From contig CAZWUJ010000023.1 in NCBI GenBank assembly GCA_964636705.1, forward strand, positions 1 to 64,000: a stretch of DNA of 64,000 bases, given 5' to 3'. The DNA is from VXRJ01 sp964636705 (GTDB lineage Bacteria; Acidobacteriota; Vicinamibacteria; Vicinamibacterales; UBA8438). The notes under the pieces are model-generated. The model worked only from the letters and a program-made list of their open reading frames with translations, did not search any database and was not told the origin of the DNA. The position numbers and the translations under genes are program-made. This document shows, one piece after another, positions 9,076-17,070 of this stretch; position 1 is the first letter of the stretch, and every line of letters starts with the position of its first letter.

Positions 9076-10058
9076 GGCCCTTCACCAACGCGAATCCGGC
9101 GAACCTGGCCGACGCCGTGGAGCGCCTGGAGCGCGGCGGGGACGGGACGGTCCCGGTAGGTGGCGGAAGCGACCTGCTGGGGATGATCAAGGACGACCTG
9201 GCGTCACCCGACGTCCTCGTGAATCTCCGGACCCTTGCCGATTCGGAGGGCCTGGACGCCATCGAATCGGGACCGGCCCAACTGCGGATCGGCGGACTGG
9301 TGACGCTGACCCGGCTCGGCGCCCATCCCGACGTGAACTCCGGCTACCGCGTGCTGGCCGAGGCGGCGGGCTCCGCGGCGACGCCGCAGATCCGCAACGT
9401 CGGCACGCTGGCCGGCAACCTCTGCCAGCGACCCTGGTGCTGGTACTTCCGCCAGAACTTCCCGTGCTACAAGCGCGGTGGCAACCGCTGCTTTTCCAGG
9501 ACCGGCGAGAATCAGTTCAATGCCATTTTCGGCGGCGCTCCGAGCTACATCGTCCACCCGTCGGACACCGCCCCGGCCCTCGTGGCCCTCGACGCCAGCT
9601 TCCGCCTCGTCGGCCCCGGCGGAGAACGGGTGGTGCCCGCGGGCGAGTTCTTCACGCTGCCTCGCGTCGACGTGTCGCGCGAGAACGTGCTCGAGCCGAA
9701 CGAGATTCTCGCCGAGGTCATGGTGCCGGCCGCGGCCGGCACCGTGAGTACCTACGCCAAGGTGCTCGACCGGGAGGCGTGGACCCACGCCGTGGTCAGC
9801 GTGGCGTTTGCGCTTCAAATGGACGGCGACCGGATTCGCCGGGCCGGCGTCGTGTTGGGCGGCGTCGCTCCCATTCCTTGGCGGGTTGCGGCGGTGGAGG
9901 AGCTGCTGGCGGGACGGCCGGTGACCGCCGCGCTCGCGGCGGAGGCGGGGCGGCTGGCCGTCGACGGCGCCCTGCCCATGTCGAAGAACCGCTACAAGGT
10001 TCCGCTGGTCGAGAACCTGGTGCGGCGGACGCTGCTCGCGCTGGCGGACCGGGCGTAG
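9072..10058 (+). CDS. Molybdenum hydroxylase FAD-binding subunit, PaoB/YagS-like (328 aa)
   Basis: FAD_binding_5/CO_deh_flav_C-type protein. The FAD pyrophosphate motif PVGGGSDLLG is near residues 27-36, and ATPQIRNVGTLAGNL is the second FAD contact. Four cysteines (C118, C123, C132, C140) lie in an inserted loop (QRPWCWYFRQNFPCY and following). This is the place where PaoB and 4-hydroxybenzoyl-CoA reductase beta carry an extra [4Fe-4S] cluster, so one is likely here. It starts with GTG overlapping the stop of the fused A/C subunit by 4 nt (GTGA), implying translational coupling and a 1:1 complex. It has no signal of its own, as expected for co-export on the Tat signal of its partner. Confidence 0.85.
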   Translation: MRPFTNANPANLADAVERLERGGDGTVPVGGGSDLLGMIKDDLASPDVLVNLRTLADSEGLDAIESGPAQLRIGGLVTLTRLGAHPDVNSGYRVLAEAAGSAATPQIRNVGTLAGNLCQRPWCWYFRQNFPCYKRGGNRCFSRTGENQFNAIFGGAPSYIVHPSDTAPALVALDASFRLVGPGGERVVPAGEFFTLPRVDVSRENVLEPNEILAEVMVPAAAGTVSTYAKVLDREAWTHAVVSVAFALQMDGDRIRRAGVVLGGVAPIPWRVAAVEELLAGRPVTAALAAEAGRLAVDGALPMSKNRYKVPLVENLVRRTLLALADRA

Positions 10059-10069
10059 CGGTAGCGCCT

Positions 10070-10339
10070 ATGAATCGCCGGGACTTCATGCTGCTCGGCC
10101 GCGGCCGAACGCGGACCCTCGAGGTTTCTTGCGAGCGGCTGTACATGACATTCGTCGAAGCCCGGATGAACGGGTCGGCCGACGCGCTCCTCACCCGCCT
10201 CGCGGAGCAGTCGGCGCAGGCGCGCCGGGTCCGGTTGCGCGAGACCGTCTGGCTCGCGCGGGATGACTTCCGGTCGGCGGTCCGTCCCATTCTCGACGCG
10301 TTCGAGTCCCGCGGCGGAACGGTGGAGGTCGCGTCCTGA
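10070..10339 (+). CDS. Small protein of unknown function (89 aa) in the oxidoreductase operon
   Basis: An 89-codon frame from ATG 10070, 11 nt after the FAD-subunit stop and 16 nt before the cytochrome gene, with no overlap. It starts MNRRDFMLLGRGR, which looks like the start of a Tat signal but lacks the hydrophobic core, so it is probably cytoplasmic. The rest is a mixed alpha/beta pattern with one Cys and no recognised motif. Its tight placement between a Mo-enzyme and its likely electron acceptor suggests an accessory or assembly role, but nothing in the sequence proves it. Confidence 0.5.
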   Translation: MNRRDFMLLGRGRTRTLEVSCERLYMTFVEARMNGSADALLTRLAEQSAQARRVRLRETVWLARDDFRSAVRPILDAFESRGGTVEVAS

Positions 10340-10355
10340 GGTCCAGGAGGGTGTG

Positions 10356-11315
10356 ATGAACGTTAAAAGATTCGACTCGGGGTGGCGATCTGTCTCGGCG
10401 GCGGTGGTGATGGGCGGCCTCGCTGGCGTCTTCACGCTGGTCGGGCAGGCCCAGTCACCACGGCTGGTCGAAGACGGGGTCTATACCGCCGTGCAGGCCG
10501 AGGGTGGTCAGGCGGAGTTCAACACGCAGTGCGCGGTCTGCCATGGGAGGACCCTGGGCGGGAGCGCCGGCCCGCCGCTGGCGGGTGAGGCGTTCGTCGG
10601 GAGGTGGAGCAGCCTCCCGCTGTCGGATCTCGTCAACAAGGTCCGCAACACGATGCCGGAGAACGCTCCGGGCACGATGACGATGGCAGAGGCGGCAGGT
10701 CTTGTCGCCTACATACTGCAGGTGAACGAGATTCCAGCGGGCGATGCGGAGTTGAGCGACGATCCTGTCGCGCTGGCCCAGATTGCGTGGGGCGCGGCGC
10801 CGGCCGACCAGGCGGAGTCCGCCGGCATCGGGGCGTCAACCGCCCCACCGGTCGGCAATCTGGCGGAGGTGATGCGCGGCATCATGTTTCCGAGCTCGAA
10901 TCTGCTCTTCAACGTACAGTTGCACGACCCCGGGGCCGACCGCACCGCCTACGACGCGACCGACAACTTCTCATGGGTCGAGTGGGGTGCGGGGATCTAC
11001 TCGGGTTGGCAAATCGTCGACTACGCGGCGATCGCCCTGGCCGAGGCTTCGCCCCTGTTCCTGACACCCGGTCGCCTGTGCGAAAACGGTCAGCCGGTGC
11101 CGGTCGATCGGCCTGATTGGATTCGGTACACGGAAGAAATGGTCGAGGCCGGCAAGGCCGCGTACCGGGCTTCGCAGTCGAGAGATCAGGCGGCCGTGAG
11201 CGACGTCACCAATCTCATTGCGGAGGCGTGCTACAACTGTCACGAGGCCTATCGCGACAGGCCAGGTGGAACCCCGGATGATCCATCCAACAAGGCCGCC
11301 CGGTGCATTCCGTGA
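10356..11315 (+). CDS. Secreted diheme cytochrome c-like protein (319 aa)
   Basis: A signal peptide (about residues 1-33) precedes a class I cytochrome c domain with CAVCH (C59-H63) and a distal Met in the NTMPENAPG region. A second CxxCH (CYNCH, C292-H296) lies near the C-terminus, after about 170 residues of non-cytochrome sequence. GGAGGG precedes ATG 10356. Being last in the operon after the molybdenum hydroxylase, it is a good candidate for the periplasmic electron acceptor of that enzyme; this is inferred from position. The stop codon lies within the loop of a perfect hairpin. Confidence 0.75.
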   Translation: MNVKRFDSGWRSVSAAVVMGGLAGVFTLVGQAQSPRLVEDGVYTAVQAEGGQAEFNTQCAVCHGRTLGGSAGPPLAGEAFVGRWSSLPLSDLVNKVRNTMPENAPGTMTMAEAAGLVAYILQVNEIPAGDAELSDDPVALAQIAWGAAPADQAESAGIGASTAPPVGNLAEVMRGIMFPSSNLLFNVQLHDPGADRTAYDATDNFSWVEWGAGIYSGWQIVDYAAIALAEASPLFLTPGRLCENGQPVPVDRPDWIRYTEEMVEAGKAAYRASQSRDQAAVSDVTNLIAEACYNCHEAYRDRPGGTPDDPSNKAARCIP

Positions 11316-11330
11316 TCGGGCCGGGCGGCC
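11294..11330. terminator. Hairpin at the end of the diheme cytochrome gene
   Basis: GGCCGCCCGG (11294-11303) and CCGGGCGGCC (11321-11330) are perfect 10-bp arms with a 17-nt loop that contains the TGA stop. No T-run follows, so it may work as a transcript-end stabiliser or an L-shaped terminator between the two convergent genes. Confidence 0.4.
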
Positions 11331-11371
11331 AGGGGTCTGTGCCGTGAACACATCGTCTTCGGCATGACCCA

Positions 11372-11398
11372 CTGAGCCGGGCTTCCGCCCGGTCTCAG
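11372..11398. terminator. Strong bidirectional hairpin between convergent genes
   Basis: CTGAG-C-CGGGC (11372-11382), loop TTCC (11383-11386), then GCCCG-G-CTCAG with a single bulged T at 11393. This gives 11 pairs and a tetraloop. It overlaps the stop codon of the minus-strand gene at 11395 and sits between convergent transcription units. Flanking T-runs are missing, so factor-independent termination is only plausible. Confidence 0.45.
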
Positions 11399-12366
11399 CG
11401 CGAGTACCACTCGTAGAACGCGTCGCCCTCCGGGATCTTCCGCGTGACGTCGATTTCCATCGTGGCGCTTTCCCAGTGGGTGACCACCGGCTCCCTGCGC
11501 AGATGGCCGTACATGAACTCCTCCGCGAACTCCTGGCAGCGGAACTCGAGGAGCTGCATGTTCGGTTCCATCCGGCGATAGAGAGGCATGGCGATCTGCC
11601 ACGGACCGGTGAACGTGTTCGGATCCTCGATCGACACCTCGTAGTTGATGACGTTCGGCGTCACCAGCGTGAAGCGTTCTTCGAGGCGCATCGCACCGCT
11701 GTGGTGATTGCCGGCGCGGTCGAACCAGCCGTTGTCCCGGAAGTTGTTCACCTCGACCACCAGGGTGTCCCCCTCCCAGCGGCCTACCGAGTGGCCCATC
11801 CAGGTGTAGTCGGGCGGCCGCTCCACCGCGTCCATGTGGATCGTGCGGGCGGTCGCGGTGTAGGCGAACGCCATGTGAATCTTGTTCGTGCTCTGCGTGA
11901 TCTCGAACGGGTGCGGCATGTACATGGCGCGCGGAATGCCCGGCAGGTAGCAGCGGATTTCCGGATCCCGATCGACCCAGTTCTCCACGTTCTCCTGCTT
12001 CCGGGCCAGTCCCTCGGGCGTGTAGGGGATCCGCCCGTCGCCCTGGACGACGCCGAGTGAACCGGGGACGGAGGCGACCGCTCCGAGCGCCACCACCGGC
12101 GGCGCCGGAAGCCGCGCGTAGTCGTAAGGATAGATGCCCGGCTGGGTGATCATCGCCGGCCGCGCGGCATGGGATTCCAGATCCCAGTTCGCCTCGTTGT
12201 TGGCCTGCCAGATGCCGCTGAAATTGGGACGACCTTCGATTCGGTCCGGGCGCTCCGGCCGGTTGGCCTGGCCCGACACCCGGCCGAAGGACGCCGTGAA
12301 CATCCCGCCCGCCACCGCCGCCACGAGGGCGACGGCGATCAATGTAGCCGCATGACGATGGCGCAT
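11395..12366 (-). CDS. Secreted protein of an unnamed 'FSGIW' family, short form (323 aa)
   Basis: An N-terminal membrane/signal segment (about residues 8-32) is followed by GRPNFSGIWQ and a beta-rich body. Its most striking motif is GHSVGRWEGDTLVVEV. Other conserved segments are YLPGIPRAMYMP, QSTNKIHMAFAY and a C-terminal RKIPEGDAFYEWY. No catalytic motif is recognisable and the family has no established function. The closest relative in the window is the gene at 16008-16991, which matches over its whole length including the last residues. It lies 30 nt downstream of the long paralogue at 12397-13596 on the same strand, so the two form a transcription unit. Confidence 0.7.
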   Translation of the reverse strand: MRHRHAATLIAVALVAAVAGGMFTASFGRVSGQANRPERPDRIEGRPNFSGIWQANNEANWDLESHAARPAMITQPGIYPYDYARLPAPPVVALGAVASVPGSLGVVQGDGRIPYTPEGLARKQENVENWVDRDPEIRCYLPGIPRAMYMPHPFEITQSTNKIHMAFAYTATARTIHMDAVERPPDYTWMGHSVGRWEGDTLVVEVNNFRDNGWFDRAGNHHSGAMRLEERFTLVTPNVINYEVSIEDPNTFTGPWQIAMPLYRRMEPNMQLLEFRCQEFAEEFMYGHLRREPVVTHWESATMEIDVTRKIPEGDAFYEWYSR

Positions 12367-12396
12367 GGTCGATCTCCTCGTAAAGAGCCGGCTGCC

Positions 12397-13596
12397 CTAG
12401 CGAAGCGGGTTGTCCTCGACTCCTACGAAGTCGGTGGCGTTGTCGAACGTCGCGGGATGCGGGCCGCGTCCGGCGGCGTAGTCCTCTTCCGCGATCCGGG
12501 CTCCCAGCAGCAGGGCCGGGAAGCCGTAGTTGCCCTCGTAGCATCGGGGCTCGTAGTAGATGCGGTTCTGCTCGTCGCTCTGCTTCTTGAAGACTTGCCG
12601 GACTGTCCACGGCCGGACCCACACCGCCGGATCCTCAATCGTGACCTCGTAGTCCAGCGTGTCCGGGTCCGTACGGGTCCAGCGTTCGACCAGATGCAGG
12701 TTCTCGCGGGATCCGCGGAAGCCGCGCTTCGGGCTGAAGTTGGTGACGTCCACCACCAGGGTATCGCCTTCCCAATGGCCGCGCGAGTCGCCCCACCACT
12801 GGCGAATGTGGTCGGGGAGATGCGGAGTGCCGTTCATGACGATGTTCCGTTGGAAGCCCTGCCCCTGGCCGGTGTCATAGAAGATCGAGATTCCTCCCGG
12901 TGTCTGCACGATGCGCCGGAAGCTGCCGCCGAACGCGGTGCCGAAATCGGGGAGGCCGCCGCTCAGGCAGCGGTCGCCGAGCGAGGCGTCCTCGATGTTG
13001 TCCTGTCGGTTCATCCGGCCGGTGTTGTAGAGGGGTGGCTGCATCTCCGACCGCCGGGGAGAAGGCTCGGGGTTGTACTCGCCGCCGCGGCACGCTACCG
13101 ACCCGCTCCGGCAGGTCTCGGTGGAACGCAGCAGCTCCAGCCGGAACGCCCGGTCCTGGGCGGCCAGGGCCTGGGCTTCGGGCGTCTGGTCGGGCACCCT
13201 CCCGTTCGGCGGGTCCACGATGAGCGAGGTTCTTCGGTCGGTAGGCTTGTACGACAGGAAAACCGCGTTGTAGGCCCCCGCGACGTCGAGCTCGGTTCCC
13301 CGCTCGACCCGCCGGTTCCGGCTTTGAAGCCCCGCGCGTTGCTCGTCGAGTTCGGCCTGCTCCTCGGGTGTCAGGAACTCCCGATCGCCGAAGCGCTCCG
13401 GCCGCTCGAACGGCGTGTCGACCTCGGTGGTCCAGATGCCCTGCAGGTCAGGCTCGCCCCACGGGGTCCTGACCGAGGTGTCGGCCTGGCTGCCGGCGGT
13501 CTGGCCGGACAGGCCGATCGGGGCCGCGCCGAGGAGAACCACGGCGACGACCAGTGCCGAAACCGCTCCCGCCACGCCGAACTGACGCATTCTCAT
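12397..13596 (-). CDS. Secreted protein of the unnamed 'LQGIW' family, long form (399 aa)
   Basis: Starts MRMRQFGVAGAV with a hydrophobic signal segment ending near LSGQT, then WGEPDLQGIW and the shared core motif WWGDSRGHWEGDTLVVDVT. Segments such as DVAGAYNAVF, PPNGRVP, GDRCLSGG and IYYEPRCYEGNYG are shared with the gene at 14768-15976. ATG 13594-13596 was chosen over a longer frame because GGAGGA lies 6 nt upstream and the signal peptide then starts at once. Conserved Cys residues flank the CRGGEY and EPRCYEG regions. Function unknown; secretion is the only safe statement. Confidence 0.7.
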   Translation of the reverse strand: MRMRQFGVAGAVSALVVAVVLLGAAPIGLSGQTAGSQADTSVRTPWGEPDLQGIWTTEVDTPFERPERFGDREFLTPEEQAELDEQRAGLQSRNRRVERGTELDVAGAYNAVFLSYKPTDRRTSLIVDPPNGRVPDQTPEAQALAAQDRAFRLELLRSTETCRSGSVACRGGEYNPEPSPRRSEMQPPLYNTGRMNRQDNIEDASLGDRCLSGGLPDFGTAFGGSFRRIVQTPGGISIFYDTGQGQGFQRNIVMNGTPHLPDHIRQWWGDSRGHWEGDTLVVDVTNFSPKRGFRGSRENLHLVERWTRTDPDTLDYEVTIEDPAVWVRPWTVRQVFKKQSDEQNRIYYEPRCYEGNYGFPALLLGARIAEEDYAAGRGPHPATFDNATDFVGVEDNPLR

Positions 13597-13642
13597 GGAC
13601 TTCCTCCATCGCTGCCGGATGTCGTCGCTTGCGCTCGCGACG

Positions 13643-14683
13643 TCAGGGTTCGACCGACGATTCCCGCTCTTCCGCCCGATGGCCGGCCAGGATCCCCTCC
13701 ATGCCGTAGTTCCCCTCATGGCACGCGTACTCGAACAGGGGATCGGTACTCCGGGTGAGCGGGATCATCGCGGTCCACGGACTCTCCCAGATCGCCGGGT
13801 TGGTGACGGTGAGTTCGTACCGAAGCCGGTCGGGGCCTACCCGGGTGAAACGCTCCACCACGTGCATCTCGGCCCCGACATCCGGGATCCCCCGGAGCGT
13901 CAGCACCGGCGCATCGCTCCGGGAGGAGAAGTTCCGGGTCTCGACGACCAGCGTGTCTCCTTCCCAATGGCCGCGCGCGTCGCCGTGCCAGAGCCGGATG
14001 TCATCGTCCAGGGGCGGCGCATCGGTGAGAGGAATGATCCGCGCGTCGTGGATCAGTTCGTGGTGCATCACCACGTGGTCCTTCGTCTGGAGAATCTGGT
14101 AGTAACTGTTGTACCCGGCGAACAGGTTGGGCATGCCGAACGTGATGCAGCGCTCGCTCAGCGCCCGATCCTCCCAGGAGTCGGCGGGATGCGCGGCGAG
14201 GCGTGCGGCGAGTTCGACCAGCCGCTCCGTCATCGCCGGCTTCATGGCCGGGAGGCGTCCGTTCGGCGGATCGGTGATGAGCGACGTTCGATTGTCGATG
14301 TCGCGCTCCACCAGCCAGACCTGACTGTAGTTCCCGGTCGTCTCGTCGAACGTGAGAAAGGGGCTGTCCTCCTGGAGCGCGGCGGCGACCAGTCCATCGC
14401 CGAAAACCGCATCGCCTCCGTCCAGGACTTCGGCGATCCGTTGCTCCAGCTCGGCCAGCTCCTCGTCGGTAAGCTCATCCTTTCCCTCGAAGGCGACCGG
14501 ACGCTCTAGCGGTGTAGCGACGTTGTTGGCCCAGATGCCCTGCAGATCGGGCTGGCCATCGGCGGTGCGCGGCGCGGTCCACGGCTCGGACGGCGTTCCG
14601 TCGGACTGCGCGGCGGCGGGGAAGGCGCCTGACCAGAGGAGTGCGGCGGCAAGGGCGACAACGGCGTGGGCGCGATATGGCAT
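13643..14683 (-). CDS. Secreted protein of the unnamed 'LQGIW' family, divergent long form (346 aa)
   Basis: A signal peptide (MPYRAHAVVALAAALL, cleavage near AAAQS) is followed by ADGQPDLQGIW and the core motif GDARGHWEGDTLVVET. It also has PPNGRLPAM and YACHEGNYGMEGIL. It is the most divergent of the three long copies and has no partner in the mirrored arrangement. ATG 14681-14683 has AGGAGG upstream; the frame continues upstream without a stop, but that extension is antisense to the next gene. It is divergent from the gene at 14768 with an 84-nt shared upstream region. Function unknown. Confidence 0.65.
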   Translation of the reverse strand: MPYRAHAVVALAAALLWSGAFPAAAQSDGTPSEPWTAPRTADGQPDLQGIWANNVATPLERPVAFEGKDELTDEELAELEQRIAEVLDGGDAVFGDGLVAAALQEDSPFLTFDETTGNYSQVWLVERDIDNRTSLITDPPNGRLPAMKPAMTERLVELAARLAAHPADSWEDRALSERCITFGMPNLFAGYNSYYQILQTKDHVVMHHELIHDARIIPLTDAPPLDDDIRLWHGDARGHWEGDTLVVETRNFSSRSDAPVLTLRGIPDVGAEMHVVERFTRVGPDRLRYELTVTNPAIWESPWTAMIPLTRSTDPLFEYACHEGNYGMEGILAGHRAEERESSVEP

Positions 14684-14767
14684 CGAAACCTCCTGACCGT
14701 GCTTGGGCCGCAGTATACTCCAGGAAAATCGTTGCGGACCCGTTCGAGAACTGGAGGAGGGATCACG

Positions 14768-15976
14768 ATGACTTATCGACGACTCCACGTTTTGAGCGCG
14801 GTGGCGATGGCTGCAGTGCTGGTGGCGATCGCCTGGGCCGTCGGCGCGGGCGAGCCGTCGCTCAGAGCCCAGGGGCAGGCGGCCGACACGGCTTCGTCCC
14901 TGCAGACGGCATGGGGTGAGCCGGATCTCCAGGGGATCTGGAGTGTCGAGTTGCTGGTTCCACTGGAACGGCCCCAGGGCGTGACGACCGAGTTCTACAC
15001 CGAGGAACAGCAGGCCGAGCTGGATCGCGAGCGCGCGGAGATGTCGGTCTTCGGGAATCATGTCCGCGCCGAGCGCGGGAGCGAGGCCGACGTGGCCGGC
15101 GCCTACAACGCGGTCTTTACATCGCAGCGTCCGACCGGCCGGCGCACCGGCATGGTCATCGACCCGCCCGATGGGCGGGTGCCTCCGACGACGCCGGAGG
15201 CCCAGGCGCGACAGGCGGAGATCGCCGGGTACCAGCAGGCCCTGATGCAGAACACGACGGTCTGCCGGGACGGCCTGCCCGGGTGCCGCGGCGAGTACGG
15301 ACCGCCGTCGCCACGCCGCGCGGAACAGCCGCCGTACTACTCGGTCAGCAACATCAATCGCGCCGACGGTCCCGAGGATCGGAGCCTCGGGGAGCGGTGC
15401 ATGAGCGGCAACCTGCCGACTTTCCGCGGCGGCTTCACGGGCATCCATGTCCGCGTCGTCCAGTCGCCGGGGGCGGTTTCCATCTTCTACGACGTCGGGC
15501 AGGGCCAGGGCTTCAACCGGGTCATCCCGATCACCGACGCGCCGCACCTGCCGCCGCACGTACGCCAGTGGTGGGGCGATTCGCGCGGCCGCTGGGAGGG
15601 CGACACGCTCGTGGTCGACGTGACGAACTTCTCGGAGAAAAGGGATTTCCGGGGGTCGCGCGAGAACCTGCACCTGATCGAGCGCTGGCGGCGGACGGGG
15701 CCGGAGACGATGGAACTGGTTACCACGGTCGAGGATCCCACGGTATGGACGAGGCCCTGGACCGTGATTCAGGACTTCGCCAGGCAGCCGGACGAGCCGA
15801 ATCGGATCTACTACGAACCGCGCTGCCACGAGGGCAACTACGGGCTGCCCGGGCTGCTTGTCGGAGCACGGGCCGAGGAGGAGGCCTTCGAAGCGGGGCA
15901 GGGTCCTGATCCGGCGACGCGGTGCATCGCCAGTTGCTCGTCGCCCGAAGGGCGCGACCCGTTGGCGCTGCGCTGA
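14768..15976 (+). CDS. Secreted protein of the unnamed 'LQGIW' family, long form (402 aa)
   Basis: ATG 14768 follows GGAGGAGGG. A signal segment (about residues 8-35) precedes WGEPDLQGIW, then the same ordered motifs as the gene at 12397-13596: DVAGAYNAVF, PPDGRVP, QPPYYSV, GERCMSGN, WWGDSRGRWEGDTLVVDV, IYYEPRCHEGNYG. Similarity continues over the full length, so the two are recent paralogues on opposite strands. The C-terminus differs: it ends in a Cys-containing tail instead of the NATDFVGVEDNPLR-type end. It is followed 31 nt later by a short-form paralogue. Confidence 0.7.
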   Translation: MTYRRLHVLSAVAMAAVLVAIAWAVGAGEPSLRAQGQAADTASSLQTAWGEPDLQGIWSVELLVPLERPQGVTTEFYTEEQQAELDRERAEMSVFGNHVRAERGSEADVAGAYNAVFTSQRPTGRRTGMVIDPPDGRVPPTTPEAQARQAEIAGYQQALMQNTTVCRDGLPGCRGEYGPPSPRRAEQPPYYSVSNINRADGPEDRSLGERCMSGNLPTFRGGFTGIHVRVVQSPGAVSIFYDVGQGQGFNRVIPITDAPHLPPHVRQWWGDSRGRWEGDTLVVDVTNFSEKRDFRGSRENLHLIERWRRTGPETMELVTTVEDPTVWTRPWTVIQDFARQPDEPNRIYYEPRCHEGNYGLPGLLVGARAEEEAFEAGQGPDPATRCIASCSSPEGRDPLALR

Positions 15977-16007
15977 GGCTTCTGCGGAGCAGGGAAGGAG
16001 ACTCGAC

Positions 16008-16991
16008 ATGAGACGCCGATTCCTCGATCCGATCAACGGCCGGCTGGTGGGCGCGGTGATTGCCGCCGCCGCCCTGAGCGCCATCGTTTCCGTTTCGGTG
16101 ACCCGCACCGCCGGCCAGGCTCCCGATGAGCGTCCGGCCCGCACCGTCGACGGCAGGCCCAATTTCAGCGGCATCTGGCAGGCTCTCAACGAAGCGCACT
16201 GGGATCTCGAGGCCCACGCGGCGCGCGCCGGCATGGTCACGCAGGAGGGGGTCTATCCGTATGACTACGCCAGAGTCCCGGCGGCTCCGGTGATCGCCCT
16301 CGGCGCGGCGGCCGGCGTGCCGGCGTCGATAGGCGTGGTCCAGGGTGACGGCCGGATTCCATACACGCCGGAGGCAGCAGCGATCAAGCAGGAGAACTCG
16401 GAGAACTGGATCGACCGCGACCCGGAGCTGAAGTGCTATCTCCCCGGCATTCCGCGCGCCATGTACATGCCCTACCCGTTCCAGATCGTGCAGAGCACGA
16501 ACAAGATCCACATGGCGTTCGCGTTCAGCAGCACGGCCCGGACGATTCACCTCGATCCCGTCGTGGGGCCGCCTGACTACACCTACATGGGACATTCGGT
16601 GGGGCGCTGGGAAGGCGATACGCTCGTGGTCGAGGTGACTGACTTCAACGGAAAGAACTGGTTCGATCGCGCCGGCAATTTCCACAGCGAGGCGTTGCGG
16701 CTCGAGGAACGTTTCACGCCGATCACGCCCGACGCCATTCAATACGAGGTCACGATCGAGGATCCCAACGTCTTCACCGGTCCCTGGCGGATCTCGATGC
16801 CGCTCTATCGCCGCCTCGAGCCCAACATGCAGTTGCTGGAGTACCGCTGCATCGAGTTTGCCGAAGAGTTCCTGTACGGACACCTCCGAAAGGAACCGCT
16901 GGTGACCCGCTGGGAGGGCGAGACGATGATCGTCGACATCACGCGGAAGATTCCCGAGGGAGACGCGCTCTACGACTGGTATCGCAAGTAG
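16008..16991 (+). CDS. Secreted protein of the unnamed 'FSGIW' family, short form (327 aa)
   Basis: ATG 16008 follows AAGGAG. After a membrane/signal segment (about residues 12-36) comes GRPNFSGIWQA, then the complete motif set of the gene at 11395-12366: YLPGIPRAMYMP, QSTNKIHMAFAF, GHSVGRWEGDTLVVEV, IEDPNVFTGPWRI, RKIPEGDALYDWY. Nearly every segment aligns, so it is the mirror copy of that gene. Function unknown. It forms a likely operon with the long paralogue upstream. Confidence 0.7.
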   Translation: MRRRFLDPINGRLVGAVIAAAALSAIVSVSVTRTAGQAPDERPARTVDGRPNFSGIWQALNEAHWDLEAHAARAGMVTQEGVYPYDYARVPAAPVIALGAAAGVPASIGVVQGDGRIPYTPEAAAIKQENSENWIDRDPELKCYLPGIPRAMYMPYPFQIVQSTNKIHMAFAFSSTARTIHLDPVVGPPDYTYMGHSVGRWEGDTLVVEVTDFNGKNWFDRAGNFHSEALRLEERFTPITPDAIQYEVTIEDPNVFTGPWRISMPLYRRLEPNMQLLEYRCIEFAEEFLYGHLRKEPLVTRWEGETMIVDITRKIPEGDALYDWYRK

Positions 16992-17070
16992 CGTTCCGCG
17001 CGTTGTCCCGGTGCTCCCCGGCGGCCGAGAATGCCTTGAAGGGCGAGCTGTCGGCCCCTAGAATACTCGC

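Noticed and set aside
14684..16240. Upstream extension of the gene at 13643-14683 to 865 codons
   Set aside because: The extension is antisense to two real plus-strand paralogues; ATG 14683 has its own AGGAGG and signal peptide.
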